From assembly GCF_001672295.1 (NCBI RefSeq), contig NZ_JXMS01000011.1:49778-113777 (forward strand): a stretch of DNA of 64,000 nt, given 5' to 3'. Position 1 is the stretch's first letter; each line of letters starts with the position of its first letter. Positions 51,312 to 59,812 of this stretch are shown one piece after another. This stretch comes from Halodesulfovibrio spirochaetisodalis. Its GTDB lineage: Bacteria > Desulfobacterota > Desulfovibrionia > Desulfovibrionales > Desulfovibrionaceae. The translations under genes and the position numbers were made by a program. The notes under the pieces were generated by a model. That model had not been told where the DNA came from, did no database searches, and saw nothing but the letters and a program-made list of their open reading frames with translations.

Positions 51312-53888
51312 TTACGGCATGTGCTGTTCAAGCTTTGTCATTTTGAAATCAAGCACTTCGAATCCCGGGGTGATTGCTTTCACAATGTTGACTGGAGAAA
51401 CGTAGATGTCTGACCAGTCAAGGGTGATGGTGATATCTTCTTCATTGAAAATAACTTTTGCGAAAACAGGACGCACATCCATTGTGCGGTCGCCTTTTTT
51501 GGTCGAGCGTGTCCACATAATGGAGTCTTCTTCGAGCATGTTTTTGAATGCTTGAATGAAGTCTTGTTCGCGTTCTTTGTCACCTACGTATTCGACTTTA
51601 AATGTCTCTGCATATGGCTGAGGCTGTTTTTTAGCCATGCTGAGTTTTTCAACCGCAACTGGATGCATCCCCGCCGGCATTGCAGATATCAGTTTTTTGA
51701 AAACTTCTTCAGGAGTGAACTCTTCACGCAGGAAGATATTTACCCACTCTTTTTTACTGGCAACACCGATTGGCAGTGCTCGTCCGAATGAGATAAGCGG
51801 CAGCGGGTGGAAGCCTTGGGAGAAGGTCAGCGGTAGCTCTACGCGACGGAAAATGCGTTCAAAAATGGACTGCAGTTCCAGCTGTGAGAGGAATACAGAA
51901 GCGCCTTCTTTGCTATACCATACACGCATGTGTGCTGCTTTTACCGCAAGGTGTTCTGCGAGTTTTGGCGGTTTGTTAGATACTGCAGACTTGATGACAA
52001 TGCGGTTGTTTTCATCAAGTTCAATTTCATGCGCGTGCTGATCTCGTTCTTCTTTATTGAGAAGGTTCTGATAGGTGGTGTCCTCAGTGAGGCGCTCCAG
52101 TTCAGATTCTTTAGCTCCCTTATCACAGGCACCGCACACGCGACAGGCACCGTAACGGCAGTCTTCAGTAACTTTCTCTTCTTTGGCGCGTTTGAGTTCA
52201 CGAATAAGAAATTCTTTTGTTACGCCATTGTTGAGGTGATCCCACGGAAGTGCTGCTTCAAGGTCACGTTCACCTGTGTACTCTTCAATAGTGAGTCCAT
52301 GTTCGTTGAGTGCTTCGAGGTACGGTTCGATAGAGAAGTGTTCAACCCAGCTGCTGAATACTGCGCCTTTGGCGTACGCTGTTTCCACTACATTTGCGAG
52401 ACGGCGGTCACCGCGGGAGAAAATACCTTCAAGAAGGCTGGATTCCGGCTCATGCCAGCGCATCCGCATGCATTTTTCCTGCTTGAATTTATCACGCAGG
52501 TACTGGATTCGGTTGCGGATTTCATCGTATGAAATTTGTGCTTCCCATTGGAACGGGGTGTTCGGCTTTGGTACAAATGGTGAGATACCGGCTGTAACCT
52601 GAATTCGCTTGCCTGCTGCACCACGTACTTTCCGGCAAAGCTCAACAATTTCGTCAAGGTCTTCATAAGTTTCAGTAGGCAGACCGATCATAAAGTACAG
52701 TTTTACCTGCTGCCAGCCATGCTGATAGAGCTTGCGGACGTGGGTGATGATAGCTTCTTCTGTGATGCCTTTGTTAATAACATCACGCATACGTTGGCTA
52801 CCAGCTTCTGGTGCAAGGGTTGCACCTGTGCGGCGGATAGAAGCCATTTTCTCCATGATGTCATCATCAATGGAGCCTACGCGTAATGAAGGCAGGGATA
52901 CGGATACCTGCTCTTGTGAGCAGCGATCTACGGTGTTCATGAACAACTCTTTCAGTGCTGAAAAGTCACCTGTAGAGAGGGAGAGGAACGAAAGGTCATC
53001 GTATCCGGTGGTTGTCAGGCTTTCCTGAACAATTTTTTCCACGTTCGTCACAGAACGTTCACGGGCTGGGCGGTAGGTCATGCCTGCCTGACAGAATCGG
53101 CAACCACGGGTACATCCACGGGCAATTTCAAGTGCAAGACGGCTGTGCACAGCACCGAACGGAATTGGCTGGCTTGTAGGGAAGTCAGCATCATTCATGT
53201 CAGGAACTACGCGACGCGTAGGACGTGCTGGGACATCTTCGGTTGGAACCAGCATTGTGCCTTGTTCTTTTGCTTCATAGAAGGATGGAACATATACACC
53301 AGGAACTTTGGCTGCACGAAGCAGAAATTCATGTCGGGTAGTGTTTTCTTTTTTACACTGCTCAAGGGTGTCGAGCAGTTCTACCATCATATCCTCACCT
53401 TCACCGAGGGTCATCAGATCCATGAACGGCGCAAGAGGTTCGGCAGATAATGTACAGCCACCACCAGCCATAATGATAGGGATATCCAGTGATTCACCAC
53501 GGTCTGCTGTGCGGAATGGTATGCCGCTTAGATCAAGCATGTAGAGAATATTGGTGTAGCAAAGTTCGTGGGTGACATGAAAGCCGATCATGTCGAGTTT
53601 GTTGAGCGGCGTGTCGGATTCCAGTGTGGCGAGTGGTGCATTGTGATCACGCAGGACTTGTGCGGTTTCTACGCATGGAGTGAAAACGCGTTCAGCCCAC
53701 CAGTTTTCCCGTTCGTTGAGAATACCGTAAAGAATTTTTTGACCAAGGTAGGACATTCCCACTTCGTACATGTCTGGAAACGCAAGTGCGACGTGGATGG
53801 AAATGTCTTTGCCTTGTTTATGAACGGTTCCCTCTTCGATGCCGAGGTAACGGCTGGGTTTTGGAACCAACTGCAGCAATTCACGCAT
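51312..53888 (-). CDS. Fused radical SAM protein (TIGR03960 with C-terminal TIGR03936/DUF2344)
   Basis: An 858-residue protein. An N-terminal cobalamin-binding-like region (about 1-240) leads to a radical SAM core with the 4Fe-4S motif CTRGCRFCQAG near residue 260 and SLPSLRVGSID, ATLAPEAGSQRMR. A second Cys-rich patch (CRYGACRVCGACDKGA near 575-590) may bind metal. The last about 215 residues match the radical SAM-linked TIGR03936 domain, which is separate in many bacteria. The C-terminal DUF2344 domain has been linked with tRNA or ribosome modification loci; the reaction is unknown. AAGGATAT precedes the ATG. Confidence 0.9.
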   Translation of the reverse strand: MRELLQLVPKPSRYLGIEEGTVHKQGKDISIHVALAFPDMYEVGMSYLGQKILYGILNERENWWAERVFTPCVETAQVLRDHNAPLATLESDTPLNKLDMIGFHVTHELCYTNILYMLDLSGIPFRTADRGESLDIPIIMAGGGCTLSAEPLAPFMDLMTLGEGEDMMVELLDTLEQCKKENTTRHEFLLRAAKVPGVYVPSFYEAKEQGTMLVPTEDVPARPTRRVVPDMNDADFPTSQPIPFGAVHSRLALEIARGCTRGCRFCQAGMTYRPARERSVTNVEKIVQESLTTTGYDDLSFLSLSTGDFSALKELFMNTVDRCSQEQVSVSLPSLRVGSIDDDIMEKMASIRRTGATLAPEAGSQRMRDVINKGITEEAIITHVRKLYQHGWQQVKLYFMIGLPTETYEDLDEIVELCRKVRGAAGKRIQVTAGISPFVPKPNTPFQWEAQISYDEIRNRIQYLRDKFKQEKCMRMRWHEPESSLLEGIFSRGDRRLANVVETAYAKGAVFSSWVEHFSIEPYLEALNEHGLTIEEYTGERDLEAALPWDHLNNGVTKEFLIRELKRAKEEKVTEDCRYGACRVCGACDKGAKESELERLTEDTTYQNLLNKEERDQHAHEIELDENNRIVIKSAVSNKPPKLAEHLAVKAAHMRVWYSKEGASVFLSQLELQSIFERIFRRVELPLTFSQGFHPLPLISFGRALPIGVASKKEWVNIFLREEFTPEEVFKKLISAMPAGMHPVAVEKLSMAKKQPQPYAETFKVEYVGDKEREQDFIQAFKNMLEEDSIMWTRSTKKGDRTMDVRPVFAKVIFNEEDITITLDWSDIYVSPVNIVKAITPGFEVLDFKMTKLEQHMP

Positions 53889-53984
53889 GGAATATCCTTA
53901 TACGAAAGTCTCAGAACAGGGAGAGTTGCACTGTTTTCCTGACACTGTGAACTGTCGTAACAAAGTTATGTTGTACAAAATAGG

Positions 53985-54012
53985 TGAGAGGCGGCATAAC
54001 TGCCGCCTCTCA
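53985..54012 (-). terminator. Hairpin after the small Sm-like gene
   Basis: A perfect 12-bp stem TGAGAGGCGGCA / TGCCGCCTCTCA with loop TAAC. The T-tract on the minus side is weak (ACCTATTTT), but the stem is strong. Confidence 0.7.
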
Positions 54013-54036
54013 GAAAAACGAGTAAAAAAACAATAA

Positions 54037-54390
54037 CTATTTTTTCAGAAGCTGTGAAATGTCGGTAACGTTACCGCCTGCGCCGCCCTGAAGGTCAAGG
54101 TTGCCAAGACCACCGGTGGAAACGGTAAGGTTGGAAGTAGCTTCCAGATATTTTGTTTTAAGATCTTCCGGACACTCTTTGTATTCGTAGATTACGTGTG
54201 CGGTAGAAATTTTAGCGTCGAAATCTTGCTCAAACGGGTAACCGAAAGGCAGGAGCATCATCTGAACGCCTTGCTGAGTAGGGACGGTCTGCAAAACAGC
54301 AACGTCAGTAAGCATACCTTCTTCAACGTCTGCTTTGCCAATGAGCATGTCTCCGCTCACCAATTTAACTAATTTTATTTCATAAGCCAT
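54037..54390 (-). CDS. Small protein with Sm-like character
   Basis: A 117-residue protein with a strong AAGGAGC site. The first 75 residues have the strand pattern of Sm-like folds (IKLVKLVSGDMLIGKADVEE, LTDVAVLQTVP, MLLPFGYP, AHVIYEY), also seen in small phage and cyanobacterial proteins. The C-terminus is Gly/Asn rich and disordered. A role in RNA binding is only a possibility. It sits between the radical SAM gene and an MFS gene on the same strand, with hairpins at its 3' end. Confidence 0.65.
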   Translation of the reverse strand: MAYEIKLVKLVSGDMLIGKADVEEGMLTDVAVLQTVPTQQGVQMMLLPFGYPFEQDFDAKISTAHVIYEYKECPEDLKTKYLEATSNLTVSTGGLGNLDLQGGAGGNVTDISQLLKK

Positions 54391-54461
54391 GTTCTGCTCC
54401 TTAAAGTAAGTTCCGGCTTTAGGTAGGTATTCGTTCTACAACTGTCAAGTTATTCGACGTG

Positions 54462-55646
54462 CTAATCTTGTGAAGGCGTAATAAAGAGAGCGATCATGCT
54501 TACCAGAGTGAGGACACTGAATATGCCGAATCCCATTTGGAAGGAGAAAATATCTCCGCAGTATCCTAAAAAGTTTGGCATAATACCGGAGCCGAGAAAG
54601 CCGACAAACGGCATAGTGATAGCGAGCACAAGAGATTGTTCTTCCGCAGGAAAGAACTCTGAGAAAACCTTGAAGATTACAGGGAATAGAATAGCTGGAA
54701 ATAATGGTTGTGCAATTATTGCCGCATTAAGGATAGCTCCTTGCGTTGTTGCCATAAGAGCAAGGGAAACTGCGCTTAAAAAGAAACAAGTTATAAGAAG
54801 GGGCTTTTCACCAGTTCTTACGGAAACATATCCAGCCATGAGCGCTGCGGCTGGGGTGGCAAGTCTGGAGAAGGCAAGCAACTGGTTGGCTTCTGCTCCT
54901 GTCATATTTTGTTGATCAACTAAGAATAGCGGAAGTACATAGTAGGGTGCAATTTCAAGGGCGAGTCCAGATCCGGCAAGTGTAAAAAATATCCATGTAT
55001 TGCGCTTAGAGAGAATCCGTTTGAGTGTAGCAAAACGGGGAGGAGCACCATTGCCGTATCCCCCTTTTCCTGTAAGGGCAAAAAATACAGCCAGTCCCAT
55101 AGATGCTATGCCCACGTATTGCATACAGCCCCGCCAGTCTGTCACATTCAGTAGGAGCTCTGCAATGAATGGAGCAGTAATAAATGCTAGGTTCGGGGCA
55201 AGTTCATGAATAGAAAATGCTTTGCTTAGGTCATTTTTTTCTACCAGCGAGGCGAGTGTTGTCATGCCGGAGGGGAAGTAGAGTCCGGCAGAAAGACCGA
55301 ACAGGAATAATCCAAGTTGAAGCTGAGTGTATGTTGTGGTTATTGAGAGTAGAGCAAAGCTGGCTCCTGCAAAGAATACAGAAGCTGTAATGATATGTCT
55401 GTGCTGAAAATGAACGGCAAGAAAACTGTTAGAAAAAAGGCTGACGCTTAAGCCGAGGGAGCGAGCCACGAGCAAGCTTGTGGTTAATGTATATGAAAAA
55501 TTAAATTCTTTTTGAATTGATACGAGCAAGGGAGAGAGCAGAGCCCGTTCAACACAGTTGAAATAAAAAATGAGTGCAATGAGAAACAGGTAAGGTAGTG
55601 CGGTACGAAAGGGCAGTGCGCTCTGGTAAGGCCGGTTTGTCTGCAT
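54462..55646 (-). CDS. MFS transporter
   Basis: A 394-residue protein with 12 predicted helices, starting with a soluble N-terminus then ALPYLFLIALIFYFNCVERA. An MFS-type duplicated six-helix structure is visible, with LYFPSGMTTLASLV and FFPAEEQSLVLAITMPFVGFL (second-half motif). Substrate not identifiable; it resembles general anion/sugar-phosphate-type MFS proteins. The start codon lacks a strong ribosome binding site. Single gene. Confidence 0.82.
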   Translation of the reverse strand: MQTNRPYQSALPFRTALPYLFLIALIFYFNCVERALLSPLLVSIQKEFNFSYTLTTSLLVARSLGLSVSLFSNSFLAVHFQHRHIITASVFFAGASFALLSITTTYTQLQLGLFLFGLSAGLYFPSGMTTLASLVEKNDLSKAFSIHELAPNLAFITAPFIAELLLNVTDWRGCMQYVGIASMGLAVFFALTGKGGYGNGAPPRFATLKRILSKRNTWIFFTLAGSGLALEIAPYYVLPLFLVDQQNMTGAEANQLLAFSRLATPAAALMAGYVSVRTGEKPLLITCFFLSAVSLALMATTQGAILNAAIIAQPLFPAILFPVIFKVFSEFFPAEEQSLVLAITMPFVGFLGSGIMPNFLGYCGDIFSFQMGFGIFSVLTLVSMIALFITPSQD

Positions 55647-55759
55647 GGGAGTCTCACAAATGGGGCGTTAAGGTCAGGAAACCCAAAAAAGAAAAAGCTG
55701 AGGAGGGCGACCTGTCAGCAGGGATAGGAATAAGTACAGGTCTCTAAGTTTGTTGGGAA

Positions 55760-55793
55760 GGTGGCAGAGAACAAGTTATTTTCCCCTGCCACC
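55760..55793 (-). terminator. Inverted repeat after the DRTGG protein gene
   Basis: GGTGGCAG at 55760-55767 pairs with CTGCCACC at 55786-55793. It lies 15 bases after the stop of 55808-56881; no good T-tract, so a weak or Rho-assisted terminator. Confidence 0.45.
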
Positions 55794-55807
55794 GGAGGTA
55801 ACAAAAG

Positions 55808-56881
55808 TTATGTATCCGCGAGTCCCATGCGCTCTTTAAGGTATTCAAAATCGATGGATGAGCTTACCAGCTGGGCACCTTGGCGGATTTTAATGACATC
55901 TCGCAGCTTATGTCTGGAAAGAATGGCTTCCATTTTTTTTGCTACGGTGTAGGTGTCATCGCGTACCACAACAATCGGGATGTTAAGCACTTCTGAGCGA
56001 GTAAGAATGATGTCATTCGGGTAGAGGTTGCCTGTAAGCACTAAACATGGGCAGTTGCCTTCAAGAGCAACAAGCTGTACGTCCGAACGGTCTCCACCAA
56101 CAATGACAGCGGAGTTTTTATTCTTTCTGAAGTGAGTCATAAAGTTCTCAACCTGCATGGTGCCGATAAGGAAGTTCTCAACAACTTTTTCGGATTTTGA
56201 TGCGCAGGAGATAACTCTGCCACCGAGACGTTCAGCAAGGTCACTTACTTTAATAGCACCCATGAGCGGGTCTTTCGGGATAACACCCAGTACTTTTATG
56301 TCGTTACGTTCAAGAAACGGCTTTATCAGTCCATCAACCTCATTCATGAAGCTGGCTGGAATATCATTGAGGATAACACCGGCGAGACTGTCGCCGAGAA
56401 CATCTTTTAGCACGACAAGATAGTCATAATTGAGTTCTTTATCGAGGCGGTCGATGACAACGATCTGCAGGCCAAGCGCCTTGGCAACGCGCATGCCGTC
56501 GATGTTGCAGTAGCGTCCAGAGTACATAGAGCCGGAACCTGCAACAATCATGGCGTCTTTGTCTTTGGCCAGTTGGTCATATCCGTGTTTGATGGCTGGC
56601 ATGAGGTCTTCGTACTGACCGCTGAATGCACGGACTTTGAAGTCCTGTGTTACAACTACCGGGCTTACAAATTCAGGAGGTGCATCTTGTCCAAGGATAT
56701 CTTGAACAAAAAAAGCGTCCTGATCGCCAAGTACACCGTCGCGTTCTTCCGGTACAGCCCCGACCGGTTTCATGTACCCGACATCAAATCCTTCTTTTTG
56801 AAGACGCAGGCCAATGCCCATAACAACCATGTTTTTTCCGGAATATCCGGACGTAGAGCCAATGTAAATTCCTGCAGCCAT
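55808..56881 (-). CDS. AAA_26/DRTGG-domain protein (phosphotransacetylase N-terminal-like)
   Basis: A 357-residue protein. Residues 1-200 form a BioD-like P-loop fold (IGSTSGYSGKNMVVMGIGL; GYMKPVG). Residues 215-325 match the DRTGG domain (GAIKVSDLAERLGGRVI, SAVIVGGDRSDVQLVALEG). This combination forms the N-terminal regulatory part of long Pta enzymes and occurs alone as a 'phosphotransacetylase family' protein. The catalytic PTA domain is absent, so a regulatory or ligand-sensing function is likely. AGGAGG precedes the ATG. Confidence 0.85.
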   Translation of the reverse strand: MAAGIYIGSTSGYSGKNMVVMGIGLRLQKEGFDVGYMKPVGAVPEERDGVLGDQDAFFVQDILGQDAPPEFVSPVVVTQDFKVRAFSGQYEDLMPAIKHGYDQLAKDKDAMIVAGSGSMYSGRYCNIDGMRVAKALGLQIVVIDRLDKELNYDYLVVLKDVLGDSLAGVILNDIPASFMNEVDGLIKPFLERNDIKVLGVIPKDPLMGAIKVSDLAERLGGRVISCASKSEKVVENFLIGTMQVENFMTHFRKNKNSAVIVGGDRSDVQLVALEGNCPCLVLTGNLYPNDIILTRSEVLNIPIVVVRDDTYTVAKKMEAILSRHKLRDVIKIRQGAQLVSSSIDFEYLKERMGLADT

Positions 56882-57393
56882 TGCGTCCTCCTGTCGAAAA
56901 GCTATATAATCACAACGCGCATGGACTATCTAAGAGAGCAGAATATTCCAGCACATATATCAAGACAATATCATAAAAGGTAGTCAGCCGTGAATAGAAG
57001 GCAGACTAAAAAAGTATAATGAAAAAAATGGGGTAGTCTGCATCGTAAAGTGCGGTATACTGTGCCGTATTCTAGCAGAGAAAATCAAGAAAGATATGCA
57101 GACTTTTCCGGTTTTAAATATTGGAGAGTGTTGGAAGGGTGTTCAATGACGGGTTACCATTGGATGAGTAGTTTATGTTGCATAATTGCAATGTGTTTCA
57201 GTTAGTTTTAGGTATATTTAGTAGAATAAATGGCATCTGTATTTACATACGGAGAAAAAAAAGATAACCGCCAATGCAAACTTATGCGACCACAGAAGGC
57301 TGTTGACAAGATGTGTGTGCAAGAGAAGGTTGCTTGCTTTTGTACACAGACACTTGCCGGCAGAAAAGCACCATAGTGTGTGAGAAGGATAGT
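56882..57393. other. Intergenic region upstream of rnc
   Basis: About 510 AT-rich bases between divergent genes. It contains a TTGCATAATTGCAA palindrome near 57178 and a TTGACA hexamer at 57303 that could be a -35 box, but no matching -10. No gene seen. Confidence 0.5.
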
Positions 57394-58074
57394 ATGCTCG
57401 AAAGATTGCAAGAACATATTCGTTATACATTTACGCAAATATCTTTGCTTGAAACCGCTCTTACGCATAGTTCATATGCGAATGAACATGGCGGAGCAAT
57501 AGAACACAACGAACGTTTGGAGTTTTTAGGTGACGCCGTGCTGGAGATTTGTGTTTCTGAGCGGTTGTTTGCCAAGTTTCCTAGGGCGAGAGAAGGGATT
57601 CTTACTCGCATGCGCGCAAAGCTGGTGAGCAAACCTTCCCTTGCTGCGCTGGCTATTGAAATGCAACTTGATAAATATTTGAAGCTTGGAAAAGGGGAAG
57701 AAGCACAAGGCGGGCGCGACAGACATTCTTTGTTGAGTGACGCGTTTGAAGCTGTGTTGGGTGCAGTCTTCCTGGATGGCGGATATGATAGTGCGTTGCA
57801 GTATATTGATAATGTGTTTGAGAATAAATGGCCAAATGAGCCGGAAAGCACAAAAGCAAAAGACTACAAAAGTCGTTTGCAAGAATTGACACAGAAAAAA
57901 TTTAAAGATCGTCCGTCCTATACGCTTAAGAGCAGTAAAGGCCCAGAGCACGCAAAAGTGTTTGAGGTAGAGCTTGGTTTACCTGACGGGACAATAGTTA
58001 TAGCTGAGGGGCCAAGTGTGAAGCGAGCTGAACAGTATGCTGCCAGTATCGCCTTAGAGCGCTTTGATTCTTAA
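57394..58074 (+). CDS. rnc: Ribonuclease III
   Basis: A 226-residue enzyme from the ATG at 57394 (AGAAGGA upstream; a longer frame to 57313 is rejected). The catalytic signature [14 protein letters not shown] with the acidic residues ERLEFLGD and the distal [18 protein letters not shown] are present, followed by a dsRNA-binding domain ([32 protein letters not shown]). It cleaves dsRNA in rRNA maturation and RNA decay. Ends at the shared terminator with the first flagellin. Confidence 0.96.
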   Translation: MLERLQEHIRYTFTQISLLETALTHSSYANEHGGAIEHNERLEFLGDAVLEICVSERLFAKFPRAREGILTRMRAKLVSKPSLAALAIEMQLDKYLKLGKGEEAQGGRDRHSLLSDAFEAVLGAVFLDGGYDSALQYIDNVFENKWPNEPESTKAKDYKSRLQELTQKKFKDRPSYTLKSSKGPEHAKVFEVELGLPDGTIVIAEGPSVKRAEQYAASIALERFDS

Positions 58075-58119
58075 TGAACTGTTTGCTGTGAACTTGTTTC
58101 AGGCAAGAATGTTATGAAT

Positions 58120-58152
58120 AAAAAAAAGCCGGAGAATTTCTCCGGCTTTTTT
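58120..58152. terminator. Bidirectional terminator between rnc and the flagellin gene
   Basis: AAAAAAAGCCGGAGAAATTTCTCCGGCTTTTTT-type hairpin: stem GCCGGAGA / TCTCCGGC with A-run before and T-run after, serving the convergent genes. Confidence 0.9.
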
Positions 58153-58167
58153 GTTGTTTTTGAAATA

Positions 58168-59676
58168 TTATGCACCTTGGATCAATCTGCGTGCTGTTTC
58201 TGGCAACGAGTTTGCCTGTACAAGCATTGCCATGGCAGCATTTGCTCTAATCTGCTGGCTGCTGAAATCTACCATTTCGCTTGCAACATCAACATCAGAG
58301 ATAACGGATTCCGCTGCTTGTGCGTTTTCACGCTGGATTCTGATATTGTCTATCGAAGCTGAGAGGCGGTTCTGTGTTGCACCAATTCGTGCACGAATTT
58401 CATCTTTTATCAAAACCGCAGCAGTAAGGTTATCCAATGCTTTTTGTGCATTTTTCTGGGTCAGCACGTTGTCATCTGCTTCAGCACCGATGCCGAGAGA
58501 TTTTGCATCAGCCTTTCCGATTAAAATAGAATAGTTGTCTTCTGCTTCATTCTCAGTCCCGAAAGAGAAGTTAACACTTAATGCAGAATCTGTTTTAATG
58601 TTATTCTGTACTGTTTCCAAATCCTCTTGAGCTTGGGCGGCATTCTCATCGACTTGGGCTTCAGTGAGTGCTGGTGGAGCTGTGTGCTTGGCAACGGTCT
58701 TATAGCTCATCGTATGTGTGTCAGCATCAAATTCAAAAACAATTCTGGCGTCGTCAGCAGCATGGGCAGGATCGGTGCTGCTAGGGTCAGTAAAGATTTC
58801 TGTGATTTCTCCACGCTGGTAGGTTGCAGTGACACGCATCTGCTCACCTGCATTTGTGGTTACTTTACCAGTCGTTGGCAGGTATTCCCATGTCTTGCCA
58901 CCATCTTTTGAAATTTCATAACGAACGGATGTAGCGTCACTTGGCTCATATTGCTTACTCAGGTTGTAGGTGGAGGAACTGATGAGCTCTTTGGCACCTG
59001 CGCCGGCAGCTTTTGGTGTAATAGTGGTAGTGCCGTCTTCATTGTATTCGTAAGTGGCTTCAGTTGGTGCAGCTGTTCCTGTTCCTTTTTCTGAGAAAGT
59101 AGCGGTTGTGGTTACGCTAAAGCCGTCTTTGTTTTTATTAACGAATGTTGTTGTGTCAGTGGCTGCAATTACAGTAATTTCTTTAGTAGCTTCATCGACA
59201 GTCGCGGTGCCAGTTGGAGTAGGGGAAGCGTTTTCAGTTGCAAAGTCATGCTGGTAGCCATTCAGAAGATGTTTAGTATTGAATTCACTGCTTCCAGCAA
59301 TGCGGCTGATTTCTGAGGCAATTTTCTGATATTCGGTATTGATTATTTCGCGTTGGGCATCGGTGTATGTGCCAGTAGATGCCTGCTGCGCAAGTTCTTT
59401 CATGCGGATAAGCTGAGCATCAATGACGCCCAGAGCCCCGTCTGCAGTCTGAATCATGGAGATGCCGTCGTTAGCATTACGTAACCCTTGTCCAAGAGTT
59501 GTTATGTCGGCACGCATGAGTTCACGAAGGGCGAGCCCTGCCTGATCGTCGACAGCTGTATTGATTCGAAGTCCAGATGACAAACGTTCAGTAGAAGTAG
59601 CCATATCTCTATAACAGAAATCAAGGCTGTATCTGGAGTTTACTGCCAGTAAGTTGTGGTTAATGGCCAAAGACAT
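58168..59676 (-). CDS. Flagellin (502 aa, with hypervariable insert)
   Basis: A 502-residue flagellin. The conserved N-terminal D0/D1 region (about 1-140) has LSSGLRINTAVDDQAGLALR, QGLRNANDGISMIQTADGAL and NTEYQKIASEISRIAGSSEFN; the C-terminal D1/D0 (about 415-502) has IRARIGATQNRLSASIDNI and ALAQANSLPE-type MLVQANSLPE. The middle about 280 residues are Thr/Ala/Glu-rich surface domains. GGAGGTTATAC precedes the ATG. It diverges from the two longer copies (502 vs 655 residues). Filament subunit secreted by the flagellar type III system. Confidence 0.95.
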   Translation of the reverse strand: MSLAINHNLLAVNSRYSLDFCYRDMATSTERLSSGLRINTAVDDQAGLALRELMRADITTLGQGLRNANDGISMIQTADGALGVIDAQLIRMKELAQQASTGTYTDAQREIINTEYQKIASEISRIAGSSEFNTKHLLNGYQHDFATENASPTPTGTATVDEATKEITVIAATDTTTFVNKNKDGFSVTTTATFSEKGTGTAAPTEATYEYNEDGTTTITPKAAGAGAKELISSSTYNLSKQYEPSDATSVRYEISKDGGKTWEYLPTTGKVTTNAGEQMRVTATYQRGEITEIFTDPSSTDPAHAADDARIVFEFDADTHTMSYKTVAKHTAPPALTEAQVDENAAQAQEDLETVQNNIKTDSALSVNFSFGTENEAEDNYSILIGKADAKSLGIGAEADDNVLTQKNAQKALDNLTAAVLIKDEIRARIGATQNRLSASIDNIRIQRENAQAAESVISDVDVASEMVDFSSQQIRANAAMAMLVQANSLPETARRLIQGA

Positions 59677-59755
59677 ATTGTATAACCTCCGTGTCCTACA
59701 ATTTTGTCTGAAGCGTACATGGCTTCATACAACAACTGTTGAAAGGCGGGTGATT

Positions 59756-59787
59756 CGGAAAAAGGCCGGAGAGTTTCCCCGGCCTTC
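59756..59787 (-). terminator. Terminator of the second flagellin gene
   Basis: AAGGCCGG / CCGGCCTT stem around a GTTTC loop; on the minus strand it is followed by TTTTTCC. It lies 26 bases beyond the stop at 59813. Confidence 0.85.
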
Positions 59788-59812
59788 ATTATATCAAGTT
59801 GAGTAGCTGGGT

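Noticed and set aside
59677..59755. Sigma-28 promoter for the flagellin genes
   Set aside because: No convincing TAAA-N15-GCCGATAA match was found in any of the visible upstream regions, so none is claimed.
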